Made by a program: the position numbers and the translations under genes. A stretch of 64,000 nucleotides of DNA from Caulobacter sp. (GTDB lineage Bacteria; Pseudomonadota; Alphaproteobacteria; Caulobacterales; Caulobacteraceae): the NCBI GenBank assembly GCA_029866155.1, contig JARWZW010000010.1, positions 33,788 through 97,787 of the forward strand, read 5' to 3'. The notes below the pieces were generated by a model. That model had not been told where the DNA came from and did not search any database. It saw nothing but the letters and a program-made list of their open reading frames with translations. Below are positions 37,647 through 46,283 of the stretch, piece after piece (position 1 is the stretch's first letter; every line of letters starts with the position of its first letter).

Positions 37647-38578
37647 TACAGTCCGGCGCCTTCAGCAAGGCCAAGCATCAGATTCATATTCTGGACAGCG
37701 GCCCCTGAGGCCCCCTTGCCCAGATTGTCCAGCACGGCGACCAGCCTGGCCTGCCGTCCGCCTTCAGGACCGAAGACATGAAGCCGCAGATGATTGGTGC
37801 CATTGAGCACTTCGGGATTCAGCCGATCCAGTTTCGAGGTCTGGCTCAGCGGAACGACGTCGACAAAGGCTTCATTCCGATAGGCCTGCTCCAGCACAGC
37901 CTGGATATCCCGGATCCCCGGGCCGCCAGACAGACGGTCAAGATGAAGCGGAATCTCGACAATCATCCCCTGGGCAAAGCGGGCTACCGAGGGGGCGAAT
38001 ACCGGCGGCTGGGCCAGACCGGCATAGACGGTCATCTCCGGCACGTGCTTGTGCTGAAGACTCAGCCCATAGGCCCGGAACGCCTCGCCATCAGAGCTCT
38101 CGAATTCCGCGATCATCGCCTTGCCGCCGCCTGTGTATCCGCTGACGGCGTTGATGGTGACCGGATAGTCCGACGGCAGCAGACCAGAACTGACAAGTGG
38201 CCGGATCAAGGCGATCGCTCCCGTCGGATAGCATCCGGGATTGCTGACCCGGCGGGAGGCGACGATCGCCGCCCGCTGGTCGGGGTCCATCTCGGCAAAT
38301 CCATAGGTCCAGCCCGCCGCCGTCCGGTGAGCGGAAGAAGCGTCGATGATCTTGACCGAGGGCGAACGGATCAGGGTCACCGCCTCGCGGGCGGCATCGT
38401 CAGGCAGACACAGAATGACCAGATCGGCCTGGTTGAGCATGTCCGCCCGGGCGGCCGGATCCTTTCGATGCAGCGGATCGATGGACATCAGGCTGATGTC
38501 TTGCCGCATCGCCAGCCGTTGTTGAATTTGCAAGCCGGTGGTTCCGGCCTCGCCGTCGATGAAGATCCTGGGGGACAT
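37646..38578 (-). CDS. argC: N-acetyl-gamma-glutamyl-phosphate reductase (type 2)
   Basis: ArgC reduces N-acetylglutamyl phosphate to the semialdehyde in arginine synthesis. The 310-residue length and the opening RIFIDGEAGTTGLQIQQRL are those of the shorter type 2 enzyme. The NADP loop, DASSAHRTAAGWTYGFAEM, and the catalytic SNPGCYPTGAIAL are present, with INAVSGYTGGGKAMI following. The start is the ATG at 38578, 26 bp beyond the end of the rpsI terminator. Confidence 0.95.
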   Translation of the reverse strand: MSPRIFIDGEAGTTGLQIQQRLAMRQDISLMSIDPLHRKDPAARADMLNQADLVILCLPDDAAREAVTLIRSPSVKIIDASSAHRTAAGWTYGFAEMDPDQRAAIVASRRVSNPGCYPTGAIALIRPLVSSGLLPSDYPVTINAVSGYTGGGKAMIAEFESSDGEAFRAYGLSLQHKHVPEMTVYAGLAQPPVFAPSVARFAQGMIVEIPLHLDRLSGGPGIRDIQAVLEQAYRNEAFVDVVPLSQTSKLDRLNPEVLNGTNHLRLHVFGPEGGRQARLVAVLDNLGKGASGAAVQNMNLMLGLAEGAGL

Positions 38579-38603
38579 TGCGGCCTCCGCAGCCAAACCA
38601 AAG

Positions 38604-38638
38604 AAAAAGGGCGCTCCGGTTTCCCGAAACGCCCTTTT
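38604..38638 (-). terminator. Rho-independent terminator after rpsI
   Basis: Read on the minus strand, AAAAGGGCG pairs with CGCCCTTTT across a 16-nt loop, followed by T residues. The stem is flanked by A and T runs on both sides, so it can also act on the opposite strand. It ends the rplM-rpsI operon before argC. Confidence 0.85.
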
Positions 38639-38662
38639 CGCAACGTGATGAGACGTCGCGCG

Positions 38663-39127
38663 CTAACGCTTCGAGAACTGGAAGCTACGACGGGCCTTGG
38701 CCTTGCCGTACTTCTTGCGTTCAACAACGCGGCTGTCGCGGGTCAGGAAGCCGTGCGGCTTCAGGGCCGCGCGAAGACCTGGCTCATAGTAGGTCAGAGC
38801 CTTGGACAGACCGTGACGCACGGCGCCAGCCTGACCGGAAAGGCCGGAGCCTTCAACGGTGGCGATGATATCGAACTGGCCGACCCGATCGGTGACCTGG
38901 AGCGGCTGGGCGATCATCATCCGCAGCACGGGGCGTGCGAAATAGACTTCCTGGTCGCGGCCATTGATCGTGATCGTGCCTTTGCCGGGCTTGATCCAGA
39001 CACGGGCGATGGCGTTCTTGCGCTTGCCGGTCGCATAGGCGCGACCGAACTTGTCGATCTTGGGCTCCGCCGGCGCCGCGTTGGGCGACGAGGACAGGGC
39101 TTGCAGGGCTTCGAGACCTTCGGCCAT
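38663..39127 (-). CDS. rpsI: Small ribosomal subunit protein S9
   Basis: S9 contacts the P-site tRNA through its C-terminal tail. The 154-residue protein has the signature [20 protein letters not shown] and [22 protein letters not shown] stretch (here [15 protein letters not shown]). The basic C-terminus [17 protein letters not shown] ends as in all S9 proteins. An N-terminal extension of about 25 residues is normal for alphaproteobacteria. It overlaps the rplM stop codon, the universal rplM-rpsI pair. Confidence 0.98.
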   Translation of the reverse strand: MAEGLEALQALSSSPNAAPAEPKIDKFGRAYATGKRKNAIARVWIKPGKGTITINGRDQEVYFARPVLRMMIAQPLQVTDRVGQFDIIATVEGSGLSGQAGAVRHGLSKALTYYEPGLRAALKPHGFLTRDSRVVERKKYGKAKARRSFQFSKR

Positions 39128-39600
39128 CAGGCGCTCCGCACGTTCTTGGCGTTCAGATCAGCGAACGCAATGGATTGAGGGTTCTGCGCGGCATGGGGAT
39201 GTTCCCCGCCGTTGTAGATGCGCAGATGAGTCATCTGGGCGCGGGCAAGGGGGCTTTCCTTGGGGAGCATGCGCTCAACCGCCTTTTCCAGCACCCGCTC
39301 GGGGAACCGGCCGTTCAACTGCTTGCCAGCGGTGACCTGCTTGATGCCGCCCGGGTGACCGGTGTGACGGTAGTAGATCTTCTGCTCGAGCTTGCGGCCC
39401 GTGAACTTCACCTTGTCGGCATTGACCACGACGACAAAGTCGCCGCAATCGACATGCGGGGTATAGTCAGGACGGTGTTTGCCGCGAAGGCGCATGGCGA
39501 TGAACGATGCGAGGCGGCCAACAACGGCGTTCTCTGCATCGATCACGATCCAGCTCTTCTCGACCTCGGCGGGCTTCAGCGAAGCCGTGGTCTTCATCAT
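39127..39600 (-). CDS. rplM: Large ribosomal subunit protein L13
   Basis: L13 is an early-assembling 50S protein. The 157-residue product shows [16 protein letters not shown], the [21 protein letters not shown] segment, [10 protein letters not shown] and [16 protein letters not shown]. The start is ATG 39600, with a second ATG immediately after it; either gives the same mature region. The promoter must lie in the AT-rich gap upstream. It is cotranscribed with rpsI. Confidence 0.98.
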   Translation of the reverse strand: MMKTTASLKPAEVEKSWIVIDAENAVVGRLASFIAMRLRGKHRPDYTPHVDCGDFVVVVNADKVKFTGRKLEQKIYYRHTGHPGGIKQVTAGKQLNGRFPERVLEKAVERMLPKESPLARAQMTHLRIYNGGEHPHAAQNPQSIAFADLNAKNVRSA

Positions 39601-39737
39601 GGGTTCGATATCCAGTTCGTGAGGAAGCAGCGGGCTTCCGACGTGAGGGCGGGCAATTACGGGCTGAAGCCGGCGTTGTCAATCCATGCGAAAGAGCAGG
39701 GATCGCCCGATCATATTGTTTTTATTATAAAATATGC

Positions 39738-39759
39738 TTACGGTAATATAATACCGTAA
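39738..39759. promoter_or_regulatory. Perfect 8-bp inverted repeat in an AT-rich island, overlapping a TATAAT
   Basis: TTACGGTA (39738-39745) and TACCGTAA (39752-39759) flank ATATAA. A plus-strand TATAAT (39747-39752) lies inside it, and a minus-strand TATAAT lies next to it (TATTTTATAATAAAA). The 39715-39765 stretch is strongly AT-rich in a GC-rich chromosome. It is a likely operator between divergent rplM and the ABM-domain gene. The regulator is unknown. Confidence 0.6.
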
Positions 39760-39844
39760 TTATTCCGGCCTGAAATCGACCTTTTCGCCCGCGTCTCGGT
39801 CGAAACGGTTGGACCGTGGGTTTCAAAGCCCTGTAACTCGGGGC

Positions 39845-40228
39845 ATGACATCCTCAAGACGCAGGTTCCTGGCGGGGGCATTGCTGGCCTCTGCAGCCGG
39901 TGAAGTTCATTCCAAAGAGGCGGCGCCCCGCCTGTACGGACTCATCGGCAAGATGACTGCCCACCCCGGCAAACGAGACGCCCTGATCTCCATTCTGCTG
40001 GAGGGCGTCGCCGGGATGCCAGGTTGCCTCAGCTATATCGTGGCCCGGGACCCGACCGGTCCCGACGCCATCTGGATCACTGAAGTCTGGGACAGCCCGG
40101 AAAGCCACAGTGCTTCCCTCAGACTGCCGTCCGTCAGGGCGGCCATCGCCCTTGGCCGCCCTCTGATCGCCGGAATGGACGCAGGAATCGAAACCGTTCC
40201 GGTGGGCGGCCACGGCCTCTCTCTATGA
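39845..40228 (+). CDS. Tat-exported antibiotic biosynthesis monooxygenase (ABM) domain protein
   Basis: A 127-residue protein. The N-terminus is a twin-arginine signal (SRRRFLAGALLASAAG), so it should be exported folded. The rest is a ferredoxin-like ABM fold: LYGLIGKMTAHPGKRDALIS, GCLSYIVARDPTGPDAIWIT, EVWDSPESHSASL. Small ABM proteins act as quinol or heme monooxygenases or have no known activity. The start is ATG 39845. The promoter region contains a striking palindrome, so it may be inducible. Confidence 0.82.
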   Translation: MTSSRRRFLAGALLASAAGEVHSKEAAPRLYGLIGKMTAHPGKRDALISILLEGVAGMPGCLSYIVARDPTGPDAIWITEVWDSPESHSASLRLPSVRAAIALGRPLIAGMDAGIETVPVGGHGLSL

Positions 40229-40248
40229 TTTGAGCGAAAGTCTGCCGC

Positions 40249-41283
40249 CTAGGTCCTCCGGACCCGCCAGGCAAGATAGGTCGCCGCCAAAAGCAGAAGC
40301 ACTGCCCCTGACTGGTGCAACATGCCCAGCCAAACGGGCGTTACAGCCATCAGGGTAATCACCCCGAGCACGGCCTGCAGCAGGATCACCGCGGCAAGGC
40401 CATAGGCTGCCAGGCGGGACTGAGACGCGAGCATGCTGGAAGGGCGGGCGGCAAGGATGGCCACCGCCACGGCCGCCACAGACAGACCGTAGGCCCCGAG
40501 CCGATGATGAAACTGCACCGAGGCCTGATTGTGGGCCAGGGTCATCCAGAAGCTTCCGGCCCAATAGTCCTTCGGCCACATCTCCCCGTTCATCAGAGGC
40601 CAGTCGTTGAATATGAAGCCAGCATGGGTTCCAGCGACCAGGGCGCCAAGCAGGCACTGCAGGAAGACCCCGCCCAGCAGCACCAGGGTCCAGGGGCGCC
40701 AGGGTCCGGCTGAGGCATTGCGGACCTCGCCATACCAGGCCTCCAGGGCAGTCCAGATGACCAGAACAAAGAGGGCCAGGGCGAGGCCAAGATGGATTGC
40801 CAGACGTTCCGGCGCCACTGAGACGCGCTCCGACAGGCCGCTGGACACCATCCACCATCCGACCAGACCCTGCAAACCGCCGAGCCCGAACAGAAGTCCA
40901 CATCGCCAGAACAACCGGCGGGGCACCTTGCGCAGGACCAGAAGGGTCAGAAACGGCGCCAAAAACACCAGGCCCACCAGGCGACCGAGCAGACGGTGAC
41001 CCCATTCCCAGCCATAGATGACCTTGAACTCGGGCAGGGTCATATCGCGGTTTAGCAGGTGATATTGCGGAATCGTCTTGTACTTGGCGAACTCCGATTG
41101 CCATCCAGCCTCATCCAGGGGCGGGATGGCGCCGGTAACCGGTCGCCATTCGGTAATGGACAGTCCTGACCCGGTCAGGCGCGTGGCGCCGCCGACCACG
41201 ACCATGGCCAGAATGAAGGCGGCCAGAACGAACAACCAGACTGCGACAGACCGGGACCGTTGCTGGGATAACAAGAAAGGCAT
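40249..41283 (-). CDS. ctaA: Heme A synthase
   Basis: CtaA oxidises heme O to heme A for cytochrome aa3 oxidase. The 344-residue membrane protein has eight predicted helices. The opening [21 protein letters not shown] and the heme-ligand stretches [37 protein letters not shown] and [13 protein letters not shown] match the COX15/CtaA type 2 group of alphaproteobacteria. Its start is ATG 41283. No other oxidase genes are adjacent. Confidence 0.94.
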   Translation of the reverse strand: MPFLLSQQRSRSVAVWLFVLAAFILAMVVVGGATRLTGSGLSITEWRPVTGAIPPLDEAGWQSEFAKYKTIPQYHLLNRDMTLPEFKVIYGWEWGHRLLGRLVGLVFLAPFLTLLVLRKVPRRLFWRCGLLFGLGGLQGLVGWWMVSSGLSERVSVAPERLAIHLGLALALFVLVIWTALEAWYGEVRNASAGPWRPWTLVLLGGVFLQCLLGALVAGTHAGFIFNDWPLMNGEMWPKDYWAGSFWMTLAHNQASVQFHHRLGAYGLSVAAVAVAILAARPSSMLASQSRLAAYGLAAVILLQAVLGVITLMAVTPVWLGMLHQSGAVLLLLAATYLAWRVRRT

Positions 41284-41377
41284 GGCGGGCTCCTACGCGT
41301 CCCAACATCTTCGGTCCAGAGCCTGGAAAGACATGCTAGGCTGACACGAACAGATAGATCGCAGGATACGGAACGCC

Positions 41378-41680
41378 ATGCCCATGCCCGGCCTCTTTGG
41401 CCTGGTTGTCATCAGCCTGCTTTTGGGCGGCATGGCGGCGAGCCTGTTCCGCCGACCTCGTCTGACGCTCGCCGCCATGACCGGCTCCATTCTGGCGGGA
41501 GTCACAACCCCATGGGCTTTCCGCGCGGCCGGCTGGCCGGTCCAGTCCTTCCATGTGGTCCTGGCCGTAATGCTGGCGGTGGCGCTGCTTGTCGCCTGCG
41601 GCCTTGCCTTGCTTGGCGTGCCCCAAAGGAAAACAACGGATAAAACGTCCTCCAATTCAAGGAGTTACAGGTCTGAATAG
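41378..41680 (+). CDS. Small hydrophobic membrane protein, unknown function
   Basis: A 100-residue protein with two or three hydrophobic helices (residues 5-22, 30-48 and 58-80). I do not recognise a family. The last 15 residues (KTTDKTSSNSRSYRSE) are encoded by sequence that resembles a dispersed palindromic repeat, so the native C-terminus may have been replaced. ATG 41378 and ATG 41384 are both possible starts. It is divergent from ctaA across 94 bp. Confidence 0.55.
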   Translation: MPMPGLFGLVVISLLLGGMAASLFRRPRLTLAAMTGSILAGVTTPWAFRAAGWPVQSFHVVLAVMLAVALLVACGLALLGVPQRKTTDKTSSNSRSYRSE

Positions 41681-41717
41681 GCCGATATCCGTTTCACACC
41701 CGCCGGAAAATGCTCTA
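41650..41717. repeat. Dispersed intergenic repeat candidate ending in TGCTCTAG
   Basis: The stretch runs from CGTCCTCCAATTCAAGGAG through GTTACAGGTC to CCGGAAAATGCTCTAG. The CTCC...GGAG arms and the TGCTCTAG end recall dispersed elements of alphaproteobacteria; the 36551-36602 element also ends in TGCTCTAG. The start lies within the preceding coding region. Confidence 0.45.
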
Positions 41718-41755
41718 GTTATCGCGCTTTGACCCAACCGCGGCGGACAGACCCA

Positions 41756-41973
41756 ATGACCATGATCTTGAAGAAAATCGTCGGGACCCTGGGGATCCTG
41801 CTGTTCCTAGCGCTCTATGCTATGGCCGCAGTCAGTCTGCATGACCGTCTGCCGGACCATCGGGCGATAGAGTTTCTGTACTTCGCTGTGGTGGGAACGG
41901 CCTGGGGACTGCCGCTCTTCCCCCTGCTCTCCTGGATGAACCAGGAGCCCAAGGGCTCCAAGGTTCAGGAGAA

Positions 41974-41995
<22 letters not shown>
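41756..41995 (+). CDS. DUF2842 domain membrane protein
   Basis: A 79-residue protein of the alphaproteobacterial DUF2842 family, with two transmembrane helices (residues 8-28 and 43-62) and the conserved segment [19 protein letters not shown]. The function is unknown. The start is ATG 41756 (MTMILKK). The last seven codons run into the 3' end of the convergent tRNA-Pro gene, so its mRNA is antisense to that tRNA. Confidence 0.85.
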
Positions 41996-42050
<55 letters not shown>

Positions 42051-42161
42051 ACACAGGAAGGAGGGTCCTTATAGGGATGACCCTGCCCTGCGGCAACGGA
42101 CAATCTTGCTGAATTTCAATGTGTCTCTGGCCGTCGCCCCAAGCGGACGAATTCCCTGATT

Positions 42162-42599
42162 TCAGGGGGCTGAATTCGACCCCGCCCGCTCTGTGAGAAG
42201 GTGATCGAGCCGCTCCCGGGCCAGCAGCAATTGCGACAGGGCGTCCGACAGCCGGCGCCTGGCATCATCGGAGAGGGCCTCACTGTCACGGTCAGGGCCT
42301 TCCAGCGAGACGGAATGATCGAAGGACAGGCCCTGGCCTGCGCCGAGCAGCGCCTTGAGTCCCTGGTCCTTGTGCAGCTTCTGGACACCCTTGATCGTCA
42401 GCCCCTCATCGTGGAGCAGACGCCTGACACCAGCGAGGACGACGATATCCTGAGGCCGGTAAAAGCGTCGCCCCCCTGCCCTCTTCATGGGACTTATGAA
42501 GGTAAATCGGGTCTCCCAGAACCTCAGCACATGTTGAGGCACGCCGAGTTCATCGGCCGCTTCCGATATTGTGCGAAAGGCGTTCGGGCCTTTGGCCAA
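42162..42599 (-). CDS. MerR family transcriptional regulator
   Basis: A 145-residue regulator with a MerR N-terminal DNA-binding domain: FRTISEAADELGVPQHVLRF, WETRF, RAGGRRFYRPQDIVVLAGVR. The C-terminal part is short and helical with no metal-binding cysteines. The start is a TTG codon (42599), eight bp past the ihfA stop codon. The next in-frame ATG would remove the first DNA-binding helices, so TTG is preferred. A plsX-fabH-ihfA-merR order is a recurring alphaproteobacterial cluster, but the regulator's target is unknown. Confidence 0.88.
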   Translation of the reverse strand: MAKGPNAFRTISEAADELGVPQHVLRFWETRFTFISPMKRAGGRRFYRPQDIVVLAGVRRLLHDEGLTIKGVQKLHKDQGLKALLGAGQGLSFDHSVSLEGPDRDSEALSDDARRRLSDALSQLLLARERLDHLLTERAGSNSAP

Positions 42600-42607
42600 C
42601 GGCGGCC

Positions 42608-42910
42608 CTAACCTTCGAGCGCTTGATCGATCCGCGCCTTCATCACCTGACTGGCCCGGAAGCCGATCACGCGACGCGGCTCGATCTCTGCCGGTTCGCC
42701 GGTCTTGGGGTTCCGTCCCATCCGGGCGCGCTTGGCCCGCACCTGGAACACTCCGAAACCGGAAAGCTTCACCTGCTCGTCCTGCTCAAGGGCCTGGGCC
42801 ATCAGGTCAAGGGTTCGCTCGACAAGCTCGGCGCAGTCTTGCCGGGTCAACCCGACCTCTTCATGGACAGCTTCGCACAGTTCCGCTCTTGTAAGCGTCG
42901 CCCCCTTCAT
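42608..42910 (-). CDS. ihfA: Integration host factor subunit alpha
   Basis: IHF bends DNA by nearly 180 degrees at sites used in recombination, transcription and replication. The 100-residue length, LTRAELCEAVHEEVGLTRQD, VKLSGFGVFQVRAKRARMGRNPKTGEP and the C-terminal IEPRRVIGFRASQVMK match IhfA. The intercalating proline motif (RNPKTGE) is intact. It follows fabH by 88 bp. Confidence 0.95.
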   Translation of the reverse strand: MKGATLTRAELCEAVHEEVGLTRQDCAELVERTLDLMAQALEQDEQVKLSGFGVFQVRAKRARMGRNPKTGEPAEIEPRRVIGFRASQVMKARIDQALEG

Positions 42911-42998
42911 GGGACCTCTCCCCAGACCACCGAATACCCATCCATGGCGCGATTATTGCGCCACGTCAAAGGGTTCTGCCGGCTTGCGCAGTCGGCTT

Positions 42999-43979
42999 CT
43001 AGAGTCGAACGACACAGGCGCCCCAGGTCAGGCCGCCTCCCATGGCTTCCATAAGCAGCAGATCGCCAGGCTTTATGCGACCGTCCTCGATGGCATGGGC
43101 CAGGGCCAGGGGTATGGACGCCGCTGAAGTATTGGCGTGGATCGCGACGGTCTGGATCACCTTGTCTTCGTCCAGACCCAGTCGATTGGCGACACCCAGC
43201 AGGATCCGCTTGTTGGCCTGGTGCGGAATGAACCAGTCCACCTCAGCGATGGCGACGCCAGCCTGGGCTGCCGCCGCCTCGACGGCTTCGGAGATATTGA
43301 TCACCGCGTGGCGGAAGACCAGGTTTCCCTGCATGCGCAGCTTGCCGACCGTGCCGGTAGTGGACGGCCCGCCGTCGACATACAGCAGATCCTGCTTGGT
43401 TCCGTCGCAGCGCAGGGCGAATCCCAGAAGTCCGCGATCGGAGGTATCGCCCCGGCCGGCCACAGGCTCGACCACTACAGCGCCGGCCCCGTCACCGAAC
43501 AGCACGCAGGTGCCACGGTCAGCCCAGTCCATCAGCCGCGTCATCGTCTCGGCCCCGATCACAAGGGCGCAGCGGCTATGCCCTCGGGCCACGAAGCCGT
43601 CCGCTACGCTCAAGGCGTAGACAAAACCGGAGCAGACAGCCTGAACGTCAAAAGCGATGCCGATCCCGCAGCCGAGCTTTCGCTGGACAATGGCCGCCGT
43701 GGACGGAAAGGTCAGGTCAGGGGTGGTGGTTGCGACGATGATCAGGTCGACGTCGGCCGCCGATTTGCCGGCAGCCTCCAGCGCCCGCTTCGCCGCCGCC
43801 ACAGCCAGGTCCGAGACAGCGACATCGTCAGCCGCCCTTCGGCGTTCCCGGATCCCTGTCCGCTCCGTGATCCAGTCGTCGCTGGTGTCGACGATCCTGG
43901 AAAGGGCCTCATTGGTGACGATGTCCGGCGGCAGGTAGCCCCCGACGCCGGTGATTGCTGTCCTTGTCAGGTCGGTCAT
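42999..43979 (-). CDS. fabH: Beta-ketoacyl-ACP synthase III
   Basis: FabH condenses acetyl-CoA with malonyl-ACP to start fatty acid synthesis. The 326-residue protein has the catalytic triad: Cys-116 in VQAVCSGFVYAL, His in FIPHQANKRIL, and Asn in IHANTSAASIP. The opening TAITGVGGYLPPDIVTN and DTSDDWITERTGIRERR are typical. The start overlaps the plsX stop by four bp (ATGA), so the two lipid-synthesis genes are coupled. Confidence 0.97.
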   Translation of the reverse strand: MTDLTRTAITGVGGYLPPDIVTNEALSRIVDTSDDWITERTGIRERRRAADDVAVSDLAVAAAKRALEAAGKSAADVDLIIVATTTPDLTFPSTAAIVQRKLGCGIGIAFDVQAVCSGFVYALSVADGFVARGHSRCALVIGAETMTRLMDWADRGTCVLFGDGAGAVVVEPVAGRGDTSDRGLLGFALRCDGTKQDLLYVDGGPSTTGTVGKLRMQGNLVFRHAVINISEAVEAAAAQAGVAIAEVDWFIPHQANKRILLGVANRLGLDEDKVIQTVAIHANTSAASIPLALAHAIEDGRIKPGDLLLMEAMGGGLTWGACVVRL

Positions 43980-45025
43980 GCTGCGGGCTCTGCCCCGGCG
44001 GCGACAGCGCGCCGGGCCTCGGAAAGGCGTTTCACACTGCGATCGATCTCGGCGGCGAAATCGCTTCTCGCCAGATTGATCGCGACCTGGACGGCCGAGG
44101 CGTAGCCTGCGGCGTCGGCGCCGCCGTGACTCTTGACCACAATGCCATTGAGCCCCAACAGGGGGGCCCCGTTCACGGCGCCAGGGTCCATCCGGGCCTT
44201 CAGGGTCTTGAGGGCGCCTGAGGCCAGCAGGGCGCCGGCTGTCGCAAGGGGACTGGAGGTCAGGGCAGACCGGAGCTCTGCGGCGAAAAACCGCGCCACC
44301 CCCTCTGCGGTCTTCAGCAGGACGTTGCCTGTGAATCCGTCGGTCACCACCACATCGACCGTTCCCCGGGCGATATCGTTGCCCTCGACAAAGCCGTGAT
44401 AGTCGAACTCGAACGCGGTGCTGCGCAGCAGGGCATGGGCCTCCCGGACCTCCTCGTGCCCCTTCTGCTCTTCTGAACCAACGTTGAGCAGGCCGACCTT
44501 CGGTCGGTTGACGCCATGGATCGCGTGATGGAAGGCCGCTCCCATGATGGCGAACTCGACCAGTTGCTCGGCGTCGCTTTCCACATTGGCGCCAACATCA
44601 AGGACGGTTGTCACCCCCCGCATGGTTGGCCAGCTGGCGCTGAGGGCGGGCCGCTCCACATCGGGCGCCATTCGCAGCAACAGCATGGAAATCGCCATCA
44701 GGGCGCCGGTGTTTCCGGCGGAGATCGCAGCCTGGGCCTCGCCTGACTTGACGCATTCGACCGCGTTCCAGAGGCTGGAGCCCTTGCCGCGGCGCATCGC
44801 CTGGGCCGGCTTGTCCTCCATGGAGATCGCCTTTTCGGTATGGCGTATCTCGCAAACCGGCCGCAAAGCCGGCATGCGGGCCAGCTCCGGCTCGATCGCG
44901 GCCTGGCTACCATGCAGCAGAAAGCGAACGTCGCCGCCAGCTGAGCTGCGCAGGGCGATCGCCAGCGCCGGTAAGACGACGGACGGGCCATTGTCGCCGC
45001 CCATCACGTCGACGGAAAGAATCAT
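43976..45025 (-). CDS. plsX: Phosphate acyltransferase PlsX
   Basis: PlsX makes acyl-phosphate from acyl-ACP for phospholipid synthesis. The 349-residue protein opens ILSVDVMGGDNGPSVVLPA and shows SAGNTGALMAISMLLLRM, LDVGANVESDAEQL, GFVEGNDIARGTVDVVVTDGFTGN and the later KSHGGADAAGYASAV. I start it at ATG 45025 (MILSVDVMGG); an upstream codon would add MPDP. It is coupled to fabH. Confidence 0.96.
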   Translation of the reverse strand: MILSVDVMGGDNGPSVVLPALAIALRSSAGGDVRFLLHGSQAAIEPELARMPALRPVCEIRHTEKAISMEDKPAQAMRRGKGSSLWNAVECVKSGEAQAAISAGNTGALMAISMLLLRMAPDVERPALSASWPTMRGVTTVLDVGANVESDAEQLVEFAIMGAAFHHAIHGVNRPKVGLLNVGSEEQKGHEEVREAHALLRSTAFEFDYHGFVEGNDIARGTVDVVVTDGFTGNVLLKTAEGVARFFAAELRSALTSSPLATAGALLASGALKTLKARMDPGAVNGAPLLGLNGIVVKSHGGADAAGYASAVQVAINLARSDFAAEIDRSVKRLSEARRAVAAGAEPAA

Positions 45026-45131
45026 TGGATCGGGCAAAGCGGGCCAGTAGCTCCCGGATACGTCCCTTGGACGAAGCGGCCGGACGATAGCGTCCGAGCC
45101 GGGCGATGCAAGCCTTGGCGAGATCCGCCTG

Positions 45132-45674
45132 TCAGGCCGGATCCTTTCCCTGAAGCTTTTTGAGCACCGAGAAGGGAGAAATCACGGCCTGGTCGCGCGG
45201 GGGCTCGAAGACCGCCCCAGGCTTGCGCGGGAAGGGATCGATTTCAAGCGCCAGATGCTCGACGACATAGGCGGCCACATCGATCCGGTCCGATTCGAGC
45301 ACATCCGGCGGGTCATCCCCCTCCGGATCAATATCGACTTCGGCCAACTCGAGGCTCGGGGCGGCGTCACTGCCGGCCGGCACGGCCCGAACCGTGAAAT
45401 GTCCGGTTAGGACCTGTTCGAAGGGTTCGCCCGAGACGCTGCAGATCTGGGTCACGCGCGCCTCCAGAACACCATCGATTTCGGCGCCATCCAGCCATGG
45501 ACGAAGCACGACCCGGCCGGTGAGCCGGTCCAGCCGTTCGAGATCCAGCTCACGGGCGATAGCGATTCGGGTTGGCCCATCCGCCTCGAGGTCCACCACC
45601 TGTCTTGCCCGTCCGACCTCTGCAAGCGTGACAAAGCGCGACCAGAGCGGCGGCGGGCTCAGATCTTCGGCCAA
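45132..45674 (-). CDS. DUF177 (YceD) family protein
   Basis: A 180-residue protein of the DUF177/YceD family. In other bacteria this family is linked to rRNA and L32 processing and often precedes rpmF. Family features are LEARVTQICSVSGEPFEQVL (with the conserved Cys), LELAEVDIDPEGDDPPDVLE and the C-terminal DPFPRKPGAVF. No rpmF follows here; plsX comes next. The start is inferred as TTG 45674 (MAEDLSPPP), overlapping the upstream chaperone stop by 16 bp. Confidence 0.85.
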   Translation of the reverse strand: MAEDLSPPPLWSRFVTLAEVGRARQVVDLEADGPTRIAIARELDLERLDRLTGRVVLRPWLDGAEIDGVLEARVTQICSVSGEPFEQVLTGHFTVRAVPAGSDAAPSLELAEVDIDPEGDDPPDVLESDRIDVAAYVVEHLALEIDPFPRKPGAVFEPPRDQAVISPFSVLKKLQGKDPA

Positions 45675-46186
45675 GTGACGCTCCCGGAAAGAAAGAATTC
45701 CAGCGGCTGCTCGGCAAGGCTTGACCGGGTCTGCAGGATGTAGCCGCAAAGGGCCCGGGCGGCGACCGGGTCGCCCTCGAACAGGGTTCGCTCGACCAGG
45801 GCCTCAAGGGAATGCTGCTCAGGCAGCGCATCCAAGGCCTGATCCATCGCCCGCACCCGACCATAGAAAGCCTCGGCCAGCTTCTTCATCCGCTTGGAGA
45901 CCGCAAGATCCCCAATGCCCATCTCGCGAAAGGCGTCATCCAGGCCCCGGGTGTAGCGATCCACAAGAAACTGCGCTGTTTCTGCGGCCTGGTCCCCCTG
46001 CGCCTTCAACCGGTCAAGAAGCAGAATCACATGCAGGCTGTAGAGTTCGAACCGCCCCTCGCGGGTGTCGGGTACGCCAAGATCGCCATAAAGAGCGGGT
46101 TGGCGCGCCTGGGCAACAGCCCCGGCATAGAGGGCTTCCGCCGCAGTCTGGGCCGGTCTTGGCCGTTTCCAAAGCTTGAAAAACAT
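45659..46186 (-). CDS. Ubiquinol-cytochrome c chaperone family protein
   Basis: A 175-residue protein of the CBP3/UQCC1 family, which helps mature cytochrome b of complex III. Family segments are LYSLHVILLLDRLKAQGDQA, LVDRYTRGLDDAFREMGIGD and KRMKKLAEAFYGRVRAMDQA. The DUF177 gene follows with a short overlap. Alphaproteobacterial members are common but little studied, so the bc1 role is by homology. Confidence 0.9.
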   Translation of the reverse strand: MFFKLWKRPRPAQTAAEALYAGAVAQARQPALYGDLGVPDTREGRFELYSLHVILLLDRLKAQGDQAAETAQFLVDRYTRGLDDAFREMGIGDLAVSKRMKKLAEAFYGRVRAMDQALDALPEQHSLEALVERTLFEGDPVAARALCGYILQTRSSLAEQPLEFFLSGSVTWPKI

Positions 46187-46283
46187 GTCCGCCTCGATTT
46201 CGCCCTGCCCAAGCTCTACAAGGCAGGCATTGAACTAGGCCCAGACGGGCGATAGGTCAAAGGTCACACCGTCCGGAGACGTC

